64,000 bases of DNA, taken from NCBI RefSeq assembly GCF_900087015.1, contig NZ_FLKP01000002.1, positions 992,001 through 1,056,000 on the forward strand, given 5' to 3'. How positions within the stretch are numbered: position 1 is the first letter of the stretch; each line of letters starts with the position of its first letter. Made by a program: the position numbers and the translations under genes. This DNA is from Christensenella timonensis. GTDB taxonomy: Bacteria > Bacillota > Clostridia > Christensenellales > Christensenellaceae. Shown one piece after another: positions 42,914 through 51,468 of this stretch. Below the pieces are notes generated by a model, which worked only from the letters and a program-made list of their open reading frames with translations, was not told the DNA's origin and did no database searches.

Positions 42914-43681
42914 ATGAATGAGAAAGTAAAGATCGATGAGGCAAGTTTCCAAAAAGTGAGCACAGAGGGGCTGGATTCGGCAAAAATCGCGAAGATGGTG
43001 GATCATTCGCTGCTGCATCCGGCGATGAGCGACGAAGAGTTTGAAGCGGAATGTGCAGTGGCCAAAAAGTATAACGTGGGGGCTGTGTGCGTAAAGCCGT
43101 ACCACACAAGGCGTGCGGCAGAGCTGATGGCGGGGACGGACATCCTGGTATCGGCGGTGGTGGCATTCCCGCACGGCAACAGCACGACGGAAATCAAGCT
43201 GGCCGAAGCGGAGCAGGTACTGCGGGACGGCGCGACAGAAGTGGACGTCGTCGTAAACATCGGAAAGGTGATCAGCGGGGATTGGGCGTATGTCGACAGT
43301 GAGATCCGCGAACTCAATGCGCTTGTCAAAAGTTATAACGCGATCCTGAAGGTGATCTTTGAAAACGACATGCTGACGAGCGACGAACAAAAGATCAAAC
43401 TGTGCCGGATCTGCAGCAAATATAAGGTGGGATTTGTCAAGACATCGACAGGCTACTGCTATAAAAAGGACGCGAACGGCAACTATTATTATGACGGTGC
43501 GACTCACCACGACTTGATGCTGATGCGTACATACTCCGACCCGGAAGTGAAAGTGAAAGCGGCAGGCGCGGTCAGCACATTAGAACCTGTGCTGCAGGCA
43601 TACGAGCTGGGCGCAACGCGTTTTGGGCTGAAGGGTGCGAAGAAGATCGTGGAAGACGCGATAGAGAAATTCGGCAAATAA
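42914..43681 (+). CDS. DeoC-like aldolase (deoxyribose-phosphate aldolase family, island A)
   Basis: This 255-residue class I aldolase of the DeoC/LacD family retains the catalytic residues: Asp in EVDVVVNIG, the Schiff-base Lys in GFVKTSTG, and a second Lys in VKVKAAGAVST. DeoC cleaves 2-deoxyribose 5-phosphate to acetaldehyde and glyceraldehyde 3-phosphate; the substrate here may be a related phosphorylated sugar. It follows the dehydrogenase by 14 bases and ends the enzyme part of the operon before the importer. The homologue at 62169 is clearly more distant than an allele would be. Confidence 0.9.
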   Translation: MNEKVKIDEASFQKVSTEGLDSAKIAKMVDHSLLHPAMSDEEFEAECAVAKKYNVGAVCVKPYHTRRAAELMAGTDILVSAVVAFPHGNSTTEIKLAEAEQVLRDGATEVDVVVNIGKVISGDWAYVDSEIRELNALVKSYNAILKVIFENDMLTSDEQKIKLCRICSKYKVGFVKTSTGYCYKKDANGNYYYDGATHHDLMLMRTYSDPEVKVKAAGAVSTLEPVLQAYELGATRFGLKGAKKIVEDAIEKFGK

Positions 43682-43731
43682 CCGTGAAATACGCGGTCGG
43701 GATCGGGGCATAGGAAAAATAATCGTTTTGG

Positions 43732-43753
43732 CAGGCACGCTGTGTTATGCCTG
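43732..43753 (+). promoter_or_regulatory. Hairpin before the island A binding-protein gene
   Basis: CAGGCA (43732-43737) and TGCCTG (43748-43753) form a short stem in the 107-base gap before the binding-protein gene. No T-run follows. It might protect the downstream, highly expressed mRNA from processing. Confidence 0.35.
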
Positions 43754-43788
43754 TCAGGTATATCAATTATATTAAGGAGGAAAGTTAA

Positions 43789-44940
43789 ATGAAAAAAGTG
43801 CTATGTATTTTGGTATGTGTTGTGATGGTAGTCGCAGTCATTGCGGGCTGCAGTAACAACAGCACGCCCGCCGAATCATCGGCGGCACAGGAATCCTCTG
43901 CGGCTCCGGCTGAATCGGAATCCGCAGCGGCAAGCGAGTCTGCGGCGGCTCCTGCCGGGGATAAGGAAGCTCCTGTTGTGGGAATCTCCACCGGTTCTTC
44001 CGGGACGACATTCCGCGACACGATGACACAGGCGTTAAAGGAAGTAGGCGACGAGTATAAGGCTTCCGGCCGCATCAAAGATTATAAGATCGTTGACAAT
44101 GCGACGAACGGCGACGCGACGGAACAGGCCAACATTATCCGCGACTTTATTTCGCAGGGCGTGGACATCATCCTTTTGAACCCAAACAGCAGCGATGCGC
44201 TCAACGGCGTGATCAAGGAAGCGCAGGACGCGGGCATCCTCGTTTTGAGCTATGACGGCACATGCACGGCGAGCGATGTCGTGACAGTGCAGGTAAACCC
44301 GTACGACTGGAACTATAAGCTGGTCAGCTTTGTTGCAGAACAAATGCCGGAAGGAACGGCAATCGACATCTATGGCCTTGACGGCCATCCTGGAAACATC
44401 CAACGCCTGCAGGCAAGGGACGATGTGTTGAAAGACTATCCGGGTATCGAAATTGTTTCCGAAACATCGGGCGGATGGGACCAGACGGTTGCAAAAGAAG
44501 CGGCGGCACAGATTATCGCCAGCGGTGTGACGCCGGACATCGTATTTACACAGGACAGCATGGCTTATGGCGTACTTTCGGCCTTCAAAGACCAAGGCAA
44601 GCTGCCCAAGATCATGGTCGGTGAACCGGGAACAGCGTATTTCAAGCTGTGGAAAGAACTGCGTGACTCCGGTGCGGATTTCAAATCGTGCGCAATGCCG
44701 AATCCTCCGGGAATCAGCGGTACAGGCTTCCGTGTAGCGGTCAACCTTTACGAGGGCAAAGAATTCAAGGACGATGCTCTGCAGATGGTCAACGATGCAA
44801 ACACGTTCTTCTATGAAGTGCAGAACTTCTATACGGACGAAAATTTCGATGAAGGATGGGCGCTTTTGGAGGATAAGCCGGACGATTATATGATGACGGA
44901 ATATATCTCGGAAGAAGACTTGCAGCAGTACTTTAAATAA
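43789..44940 (+). CDS. Sugar ABC transporter substrate-binding lipoprotein (island A)
   Basis: This 383-residue extracellular lipoprotein has the signal peptide MKKVLCILVCVV... ending in the lipobox VIAGC with Cys21, then a Ser/Ala/Glu-rich linker to about residue 62 and a Peripla_BP_4 domain (VVGISTGSSGTTFRDTM). It resembles the binding protein at 15877 in layout and size. AAGGAGG precedes its ATG. The ligand should be the substrate of the island A enzymes, but cannot be named. Confidence 0.92.
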   Translation: MKKVLCILVCVVMVVAVIAGCSNNSTPAESSAAQESSAAPAESESAAASESAAAPAGDKEAPVVGISTGSSGTTFRDTMTQALKEVGDEYKASGRIKDYKIVDNATNGDATEQANIIRDFISQGVDIILLNPNSSDALNGVIKEAQDAGILVLSYDGTCTASDVVTVQVNPYDWNYKLVSFVAEQMPEGTAIDIYGLDGHPGNIQRLQARDDVLKDYPGIEIVSETSGGWDQTVAKEAAAQIIASGVTPDIVFTQDSMAYGVLSAFKDQGKLPKIMVGEPGTAYFKLWKELRDSGADFKSCAMPNPPGISGTGFRVAVNLYEGKEFKDDALQMVNDANTFFYEVQNFYTDENFDEGWALLEDKPDDYMMTEYISEEDLQQYFK

Positions 44941-45176
44941 TTGCCACTAAGCAGGGCGTAAGCCCGAACGTACTATCAGCCTGGGCGCGCAAAAAACGCG
45001 TCCGGGCAATGGTACGGATTTTCTGCCCGAATTGGCGTCCTGGCCGGCGCCACGGGGAATGGGCGGGCGGAAACAAAGCATTCCAGGCCAGAGGGAAGGA
45101 AAAAACTTCCCCATATCAAATACGGATCAAAATCAGTTTGTACCACGGACAAAGGTGAATAAGGCTGGTGAAAAAT
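44941..45176 (+). promoter_or_regulatory. Structured intercistronic region between binding-protein and ATPase genes
   Basis: These 236 non-coding bases fold into several GC-rich stems by eye: GGGC/GCCC around GTAA (44954-44965), GGGCGCG/CGCGTCC around an A-rich loop (44983-45003), and GGCG/CGCC near 45034-45051. CGGGCA (45003-45008) can also pair with TGCCCG (45024-45029), so alternative folds exist. No T-run follows any of them. It is the longest of three such regions at the same place in the three importers. Confidence 0.45.
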
Positions 45177-46691
45177 ATGACTGTTTTGGAAGTGAAAAAT
45201 ATACAAAAGCGCTTTGAGGGCGTCGTTGCACTCGACCATGTGGATTTCAAGTGCGAGGCGGGCAGGATCACGGGGCTTTTGGGGGCAAACGGCAGCGGAA
45301 AAAGTACGCTTTCCAAGATCATCACGGGCGTATACCGTGCGGACGGGGGAGAAATTTTTTACTGCGGAAAAAAGGCGGCGTTTTCCAATCCGGCGGAATC
45401 CAAAAAAAACGGGATATCGATGGTGTTCCAAAACTTGAGTTTGGTGGAGGACCTGACCGTATGGCAGAACATCGCTCTTGGATGCGAAAAGAAAAAAGGC
45501 CTTTTCCTGGATAACGCTTCGGCCAAGGAAAAAGCGAAAGCACTCCTTGACGAGCTGTCGCCGGGCATGGATATCGACAAATATGTATACCAGCTCGGGC
45601 CGAGCGAAATGCAGATCGTCGAGATCGCAAAGGCGCTGATTGAGGAACCCAAACTCCTGATCCTTGACGAACCGACCGCATCTTTGGAGATCGAACAGGT
45701 GAAACGGCTTTTTGCATACATGCGTAAGTTGGTCAAAAAGGATATCGCACTGATCTTTACCTCCCACCGTATGAAGGAGGTCATGGAGATGTGCGATACC
45801 GTTTCGGTGTTTAAAAACGGGCGGAACGTCGGAAGCCTGGATTTTGAACGGGAGGAACGGGATTCGGATGCGGTCGTCAGGATGATCACAGGCAAGAAGA
45901 AGGAAACGCAGGTATGCGAAAAATGTCCGCGTATCCTGCCGGAAGATAAAATACTGGAGATCAGCGATTTAAACTATACAAACCGTTTAAAACATATCTC
46001 CTTTAACCTAAAGCGGGGCGAGATCCTGGGAATCGGCGGGTTGTCAGGGCAGGGACAGGAAGAGTTGATGCTCGCATTGGCGGGGAACTATCCCAAGCCC
46101 AATGTGAAGGAGATGCGGATGGACGGCGAAGAGCTGAAGATGAAGAGTCCGGCGGACGCGATCTCTAAAGGGATATTCCTTGTGCCCGGGGACAGGAACG
46201 CAGAAGGCCTGTTCCTGCAGCATTCCGTCTATGACAATTTTGTCTATCCCAAGCTGGCGCAGAAAAAACACCCGTTGGTTATCCCGGAGAAAAAGTACAG
46301 GGAAGAAGGCAAGGAGACGGTCAAGAAACTGTCGGTCGTGGCCAAGGACTTAAATACCAGGGTAGCGACCCTGTCGGGCGGCAATGCGCAAAAGGTCGTC
46401 ATTGGAAAATGGCTGACCTTTGATATTAAAGTGCTGCTTCTTTCCGACCCTGCGAAGGGCGTGGATATCGGCGCGAAAGAAGATATGTACCGGTTTATCC
46501 AGGAAATGACGCAAAAAGACGGCGCCAGCGTTGTGCTTTATGCGAGCGACGCGGAGGAGCTGATCAAATACTGTGACCGCGTGCTGATCATGTTTGAGGG
46601 GCAGTTTGTCGCGGAACTCTGCGGCGACGATATCAGGGAAGACAAGATATACGCCGCGACGATGAGCGGAGTCAAATCCGCCGAAGAATAA
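45177..46691 (+). CDS. Sugar ABC transporter ATP-binding protein with degenerate NBD2 (island A)
   Basis: This RbsA-type tandem ATPase has 504 residues. NBD1 is canonical: GANGSGKST, GPSEMQIVEIAKAL and LILDEPTAS. NBD2 has GLSGQGQEE and LSGGNAQK but a Walker B of LLLSDPAKGVD, in which the positions of the Asp-Glu pair read Ser-Asp. Hydrolysis at that site is likely impaired. ATG 45177 is preferred over the in-frame GTG at 45168 because the domain begins with TVLEVKNIQKRF directly after it. The first permease follows 19 bases downstream. Confidence 0.9.
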   Translation: MTVLEVKNIQKRFEGVVALDHVDFKCEAGRITGLLGANGSGKSTLSKIITGVYRADGGEIFYCGKKAAFSNPAESKKNGISMVFQNLSLVEDLTVWQNIALGCEKKKGLFLDNASAKEKAKALLDELSPGMDIDKYVYQLGPSEMQIVEIAKALIEEPKLLILDEPTASLEIEQVKRLFAYMRKLVKKDIALIFTSHRMKEVMEMCDTVSVFKNGRNVGSLDFEREERDSDAVVRMITGKKKETQVCEKCPRILPEDKILEISDLNYTNRLKHISFNLKRGEILGIGGLSGQGQEELMLALAGNYPKPNVKEMRMDGEELKMKSPADAISKGIFLVPGDRNAEGLFLQHSVYDNFVYPKLAQKKHPLVIPEKKYREEGKETVKKLSVVAKDLNTRVATLSGGNAQKVVIGKWLTFDIKVLLLSDPAKGVDIGAKEDMYRFIQEMTQKDGASVVLYASDAEELIKYCDRVLIMFEGQFVAELCGDDIREDKIYAATMSGVKSAEE

Positions 46692-46710
46692 CGGATGAGG
46701 GTGTATAGGG

Positions 46711-47724
46711 ATGAAAGACAAAATCAGTTTGAAAAAAATAACGTCGATTAAAAATTTCCCGAGCATTATGATCCTGGTCGTGATGATTATCATTACAGCC
46801 TGCCTGCAGAACAATTTTTTTACGCTGCAGGGGCTGGTCAGCACATCGAACGCTTTTTTCCCGCTGATCCTAATGACAATCGGACAGTCGGTCATCATGA
46901 TTTCGGGTGCGGTGGATTTATCGAACGGGGCGGCACTATCGCTGATGACGTGCGTACTGGCGGCGACGATGAAGGCCGGCGACCCGTCGACGAGCATAAC
47001 GGCGATTGTGCTGGTGGTTATTACAGCAGCGGTGTGCGGCCTGCTCAATGGCTTTGCGATCGGTTTTATGCGCGTACCGCCGGTTATCGTGACCTTTGCA
47101 ACGTCTTATATCTTTATGGGGGCGGGATTGTTTATCCTGCCGCGTCCGGGCGGCGAGTGCGTCAACTGGGTAGAGGGATTCTATAATTTTTCCATGGTCA
47201 ATGGGATGCCGGAATGGATACAGAACCTGGGCAACGTCATACCGCCCTCGCTTTGGATATTGATCGCAGTGATCGTGATTTGGATGCTCATCAGCAGGAC
47301 GCGCTTTGGGCGCTACCTGTATGCGACGGGCGGAAACGAGGAAAGCGCCTATGCAAGCGGGATTAATACGGCGCGTACGCGCATCCTTGCGTGCATGTTT
47401 AATTCGTTCTGCATCATGCTGACGGCACTGTTCTTTGTGGCGCAGAATCGTTCGGGAGACTATACGCTGGGTGATGCGTTCACCTTAAAGTCCATTGCCG
47501 CAGCCGTAATCGGCGGTGTCTCCATGGCAGGCGGACGGGGCGATATCGCAAGCGCGGTGATCGGGGCGCTGATCTTTAGCTTCGTCAACAAGATTATCTT
47601 CTTTGCAAACCTGCCCACCGTGTACCAGACACTGGTGAGCGGCCTGATTGTGATCGTTGCACTGATGGTATCGTTCGTGTATACGTCCCTGAACCAGAAA
47701 GCAAAGCTGAAGGAGGCGGAATAA
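46711..47724 (+). CDS. Sugar ABC transporter permease 1 (island A)
   Basis: This 337-residue polytopic membrane protein of the BPD_transp_2 family has the landmark SGAVDLSNGAA and the late loop GGVSMAGGRGDIA. The basic N-terminus (MKDKISLKKITSIK) is cytoplasmic. It is separated from the second permease by a single base and likely pairs with it as a heterodimer, as in the importer near 19 kb. Confidence 0.9.
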   Translation: MKDKISLKKITSIKNFPSIMILVVMIIITACLQNNFFTLQGLVSTSNAFFPLILMTIGQSVIMISGAVDLSNGAALSLMTCVLAATMKAGDPSTSITAIVLVVITAAVCGLLNGFAIGFMRVPPVIVTFATSYIFMGAGLFILPRPGGECVNWVEGFYNFSMVNGMPEWIQNLGNVIPPSLWILIAVIVIWMLISRTRFGRYLYATGGNEESAYASGINTARTRILACMFNSFCIMLTALFFVAQNRSGDYTLGDAFTLKSIAAAVIGGVSMAGGRGDIASAVIGALIFSFVNKIIFFANLPTVYQTLVSGLIVIVALMVSFVYTSLNQKAKLKEAE

Positions 47725-47725
47725 C

Positions 47726-48712
47726 ATGGAAAAACAAAAAGTAATGATGTCTGAAAACCGTTTTGTGCGCTTTGCAAAATCGCAGAAAAAGGCGCTGATG
47801 GTCATCGGGCTGATCCTCCTGCTGTCGGTGATCGGAGAGCTGTTTGTCGGAAACTTCATCAGTTGGAACCAGGCGTTGATGACAGTGAAATTTGCGGCCT
47901 TTACCGCGCTGTTCGGCCTGTGCCAGATGGTCGTCGTTTCAGGCGGGGGCAACGCGCTAGACCTGTCCATCGGCTACATTGCGACGTTGTCGGCGATTTT
48001 CGGCGTAGCGGTCATGAATGGCAGTAACGGAGGGCTGGTATTGGCGATATTGATCGCCCTTGGCATCGGGTTGTTTTTCGGGACGCTCAATGGCCTGCTG
48101 ATTTCTTACTTCAACCTTTCGCCGCTCGTGGTGACGATGTCCATGTCGTGCGTGCTGCAGGGAATCATCAATGTATATGCGTCCGGCATGAGTATTTCGG
48201 GCACGCCTTCGCCTGTTTTGCAGACGTTGGCGGCACAGTCGACGGCGACGATCCCCAATATCATATTCTTGCTGGTGGTGGTTGTGCTTGTGGTGTATTT
48301 CATTATGAAACACACGAAATACGGGCCGGTGCTGTTCGGCGTGGGTGAAAACCCGAAGACCGCTTACCTTTCGGGGGCGAATGTTAAATTCACGCGGTGC
48401 ATCGTTTTTACGATCAGCGGCGCGATTGCAGGACTGATCGGCCTGATCCTCGCAGGCAACATGGGTATGGCCTATAAGGATATGGCTTCGTCTTACCTGA
48501 TGCCGAGCTATGCGGCGGTGGTGGTCGGCGGGATATCTCTAAAAGGCGGCGAGGGAAATTATTTGAGGGTCGTCCTGGGGGCGGTGTTCCTGCAGGTGCT
48601 GACAAACCTGTTTATCCTATTCGGCGGCGGCGACGCGGTCAAATGGATGGGATACGGCGTGGTACTGTACATCCTATTGCTTGTATATGCAAGCGAGAGG
48701 AGAAAGAAATAA
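47726..48712 (+). CDS. Sugar ABC transporter permease 2 (island A)
   Basis: This 328-residue partner permease of the BPD_transp_2 family has GGGNALDLSIGY after its early helices and GGISLKGGEGNY in the ATPase-facing loop. AGGAGG lies inside the end of the previous gene. The HAD hydrolase gene follows after 34 bases, so the enzymes downstream belong to the same transcript. Confidence 0.9.
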   Translation: MEKQKVMMSENRFVRFAKSQKKALMVIGLILLLSVIGELFVGNFISWNQALMTVKFAAFTALFGLCQMVVVSGGGNALDLSIGYIATLSAIFGVAVMNGSNGGLVLAILIALGIGLFFGTLNGLLISYFNLSPLVVTMSMSCVLQGIINVYASGMSISGTPSPVLQTLAAQSTATIPNIIFLLVVVVLVVYFIMKHTKYGPVLFGVGENPKTAYLSGANVKFTRCIVFTISGAIAGLIGLILAGNMGMAYKDMASSYLMPSYAAVVVGGISLKGGEGNYLRVVLGAVFLQVLTNLFILFGGGDAVKWMGYGVVLYILLLVYASERRKK

Positions 48713-48746
48713 CGCAACGCGTATTTGATTTGGAGGATCGTATTTT

Positions 48747-49583
48747 ATGCAGCATGAATGGAAAATGGAAATCATAAACGGTACATATGAAAAGGGAAAG
48801 TTCCGCTTCGCGCTGTTTGACTTTGACGGGACGATCAGCCTGATCCGCGAGGGCTGGCAGGGCGTGATGAAAAGTTATTTTTACGGCGAGATGCGCGCAA
48901 CGCCGCTGGGCGGCGGGGAAAGCGAAGAATCGATACGCGCGTGCATCGATGAGTTCGTGGATGTAAACACGGGAAAGCAAACGATCTACCAGTGTTTTGC
49001 GCTGGTGGAAGAGCTTGAAAAACGCGGCGGTAAGCCGCTTGACGCACAGGAATATAAGGACGAATACCAGAGGCGGCTTTTAGAACAGGTACAGCACCGG
49101 ATCACCGGGCTGGAACAAAAGACGATAGAGCCAAAGGCATGCGTCGTGCCGGGAAGCTTCGAGCTTTTAGGGATGCTGCAGAGACATGGCGTGGAAATGT
49201 TCCTGGCAAGCGGCACAGACGAGCAATATGCGCAGCACGAGGCGGACATCCTGGGGGTAACGCCGTATTTCAAGGGACGGGTATATGGCGCGCAGCGTGA
49301 TTACAAAAGCTTTTCCAAAAAGATGGTGGTGCAAAGGATCATCAAGGAAAATGACCTCAATGGAAACGAGCTGATCGGCTTTGGCGACGGCTTTGTGGAA
49401 ATCGAGAACGTCAAAGAAAGCGGCGGCTTTGCCGTAGGGGTAGCCTCCGACGAAAGGAACCACGACGGCAGGGTGGACGAATGGAAGCGGGAAAGGCTGA
49501 TCCGCGCAGGTGCGGACATCATCATCCCGGATTTTTCCGGAATCAGGCAGCTTAAAGCATATTTATTTGGAGAGGAGCAATAA
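48747..49583 (+). CDS. HAD-superfamily hydrolase, phosphatase type
   Basis: This 278-residue cytosolic HAD enzyme has the nucleophile motif FDFDGTI at Asp25/Asp27, motif II LASGTD, a Lys in the SKKMVVQRI region and motif IV GFGDGFVEIENV. A helical cap of about 100 residues follows motif I, as in phosphoglycolate and beta-phosphoglucomutase types. It probably dephosphorylates a sugar phosphate of the island pathway. It ends one base before the next start codon, so coupling is tight. Confidence 0.88.
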   Translation: MQHEWKMEIINGTYEKGKFRFALFDFDGTISLIREGWQGVMKSYFYGEMRATPLGGGESEESIRACIDEFVDVNTGKQTIYQCFALVEELEKRGGKPLDAQEYKDEYQRRLLEQVQHRITGLEQKTIEPKACVVPGSFELLGMLQRHGVEMFLASGTDEQYAQHEADILGVTPYFKGRVYGAQRDYKSFSKKMVVQRIIKENDLNGNELIGFGDGFVEIENVKESGGFAVGVASDERNHDGRVDEWKRERLIRAGADIIIPDFSGIRQLKAYLFGEEQ

Positions 49584-49584
49584 A

Positions 49585-50565
49585 ATGCCGTTTGAACAAT
49601 TTGACAGGAGTAAACTTCACTTGAAGCCATTAGGCGACCGGGTACACGATATCGACCTGTCGGTCATGTTTGACCCGGATGACGTACAGCCGGCTATGGA
49701 TCACCCAACCATCGACCTGCTTGCGGACCGCATCATCGCGGCGCGCGAAAAGGGGGCGACGGTACTCATGGCCATGGGGGCGCATTGCCTGCGTTCAGGC
49801 AACGGCCCACTGCTCATCGAGTTGATGAAACGCGGTTTGATCACACATTTTGCGCTCAATGGCGCAGGCGGGATACACGACTATGAGATGGCGATGATCG
49901 GCGCGACAACTGAGAGTGTGGCACGCTATATCAGTGAGGGGCAATTCGGCCTGTGGCAGGAAACGGGCGGGCTCAATGAATGCGCGAAGCTCGCGGTAGC
50001 CGAGGGGATCGGATATGGCGAAGCAATCGGCAGGGTGATCGAAGAAAATAATTTCAAATACAAGGATTATTCGCTCTTGGCAGCGGGCTACCGTTACCAG
50101 GTACCGGTGACGATCCATGTGGGTATTGGGTGCGACATCATCCATGAACATCCCAACTGCGACGGCGCGGCGCTGGGACAGGCATCCTATACGGATTTCC
50201 TGATTTATGCACAGTCCATCACAAACCTCGAAAACGGGGTATTTTTGGACTTTGGATCGGCGGTCATCGGGCCGGAGGTCTATTTGAAGTGCCTCTCCAT
50301 GGCGAGGAACGTAGCGCACCAGCACGGGAAAAAGATCACGCATTTTACGACCGCGGTATTCGACCTGCATGATCTGGAAGGAAAGAATGTACATGAAACG
50401 CCGCCCAAAGGCGACCCGCGGTATTATTTCCGTCCGTGGAAAACGATCATGGCGCGTACGGTCGCGGACGGGGGAGAGAGCCATTACATACAGGGCAGGC
50501 ACGACCAGACGGTTCCCAACCTGTATAAGAGGCTGATCGAAAAGACAGACAAGACCTTCAGGTAG
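49585..50565 (+). CDS. Deoxyhypusine-synthase-like protein of unknown function
   Basis: This 326-residue cytosolic protein resembles a family of uncharacterised bacterial proteins with a deoxyhypusine-synthase-like NAD-binding fold. Conserved-looking blocks are VLMAMGAHCLRSGNGP, FALNGAGGIHDYEMA, VPVTIHVGIGCDIIHEHP and GSAVIGPEVYLKCL. As far as I recall, relatives occur next to heptose-synthesis genes in some Gram-negative bacteria, which fits the kinase, HAD and SIS genes here. No eIF5A substrate exists in bacteria, so true deoxyhypusine synthesis is excluded. Function unknown. Confidence 0.7.
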   Translation: MPFEQFDRSKLHLKPLGDRVHDIDLSVMFDPDDVQPAMDHPTIDLLADRIIAAREKGATVLMAMGAHCLRSGNGPLLIELMKRGLITHFALNGAGGIHDYEMAMIGATTESVARYISEGQFGLWQETGGLNECAKLAVAEGIGYGEAIGRVIEENNFKYKDYSLLAAGYRYQVPVTIHVGIGCDIIHEHPNCDGAALGQASYTDFLIYAQSITNLENGVFLDFGSAVIGPEVYLKCLSMARNVAHQHGKKITHFTTAVFDLHDLEGKNVHETPPKGDPRYYFRPWKTIMARTVADGGESHYIQGRHDQTVPNLYKRLIEKTDKTFR

Positions 50566-50570
50566 GAATT

Positions 50571-51467
50571 ATGCGAATCAGGCTTACAAACGGCGGCATG
50601 TGCGCAGACATTGATACGCACGGTGCGCAGCTTACCTCCCTGCGCGGCGGGGATGGGACAAAATATATATGGGAAGGCGCCCCGGACTTTTGGGCGGAAT
50701 CTGCGCCAATCCTATTCCCCATTGTCTGCGATGTGCGCAACAATGAAACGCTGATCGAAGGCAAACGCTACCACATGGAGCGGCATGGGTTTGTAAAGGA
50801 CATGGAATTCACAGTCGTTTTGCAGGAAAGGGATAAGGCGGTATTGACGCTGGAAGCATCCCCAAAGACGCTGGAGCAGTATCCTTATCGATTTCGGCTT
50901 TCCGTATCCTATGTTTTACGTATGAGTGGGATCGATATTGTATTTGATGTGCAAAACCTGGATGACAAGACGATGTATTACCAGTTGGGCGTGCATCCGG
51001 GATTTTGCTGCCCGCTCCATGGGGCGGAAGCGTTTGAGGACTACGAGCTGCGGTTTTCGTGCCATGAGAGGCTCACGACGCCGCTGCTCAACGCGAAAAA
51101 ACGGCTGATTGAAAAGGAAACGGATAATTTCCGCCTGGACGGCGACGTGATCCCACTTGCGTATGGATTGTTTGAGCAGGATGCGCTCGTATTTGATACG
51201 CTCAAGTCGCGCAGGGTAGAGCTTGTGCACAGCCGCAGTGGGCAGGGCGTAAGGGTATCCTTCCCGGATTTCCAGATGCTGGGGGTATGGACGCCTGCAG
51301 GAAAAGAAGCGCCGTTTGTTTGTATAGAACCGTGGAACGGTACGGCAACGTATGAGGATGAAGGAGACGAGCTGTGCCGCAAGCGCGGGATACAGTCGCT
51401 GGAAAAAGAAAAAAGTAAGGACTATAGGATGTGGATCGGGATTTTAGCAGATGAGAAAGGAAAATAA
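50571..51467 (+). CDS. Aldose 1-epimerase family protein (LacX/YeaD-like)
   Basis: This 298-residue cytosolic mutarotase-type beta-sandwich contains HGAQLTSLRGGDG, the His of ERHGFVKD, the His of QLGVHPGF and a late Glu in the last third, as in galactose mutarotase relatives of the LacX group. It would interconvert alpha and beta anomers of the island sugar or sugar phosphate. It starts 5 bases after the preceding gene and ends one base before the SIS gene start. Confidence 0.87.
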   Translation: MRIRLTNGGMCADIDTHGAQLTSLRGGDGTKYIWEGAPDFWAESAPILFPIVCDVRNNETLIEGKRYHMERHGFVKDMEFTVVLQERDKAVLTLEASPKTLEQYPYRFRLSVSYVLRMSGIDIVFDVQNLDDKTMYYQLGVHPGFCCPLHGAEAFEDYELRFSCHERLTTPLLNAKKRLIEKETDNFRLDGDVIPLAYGLFEQDALVFDTLKSRRVELVHSRSGQGVRVSFPDFQMLGVWTPAGKEAPFVCIEPWNGTATYEDEGDELCRKRGIQSLEKEKSKDYRMWIGILADEKGK

Positions 51468-51468
51468 C

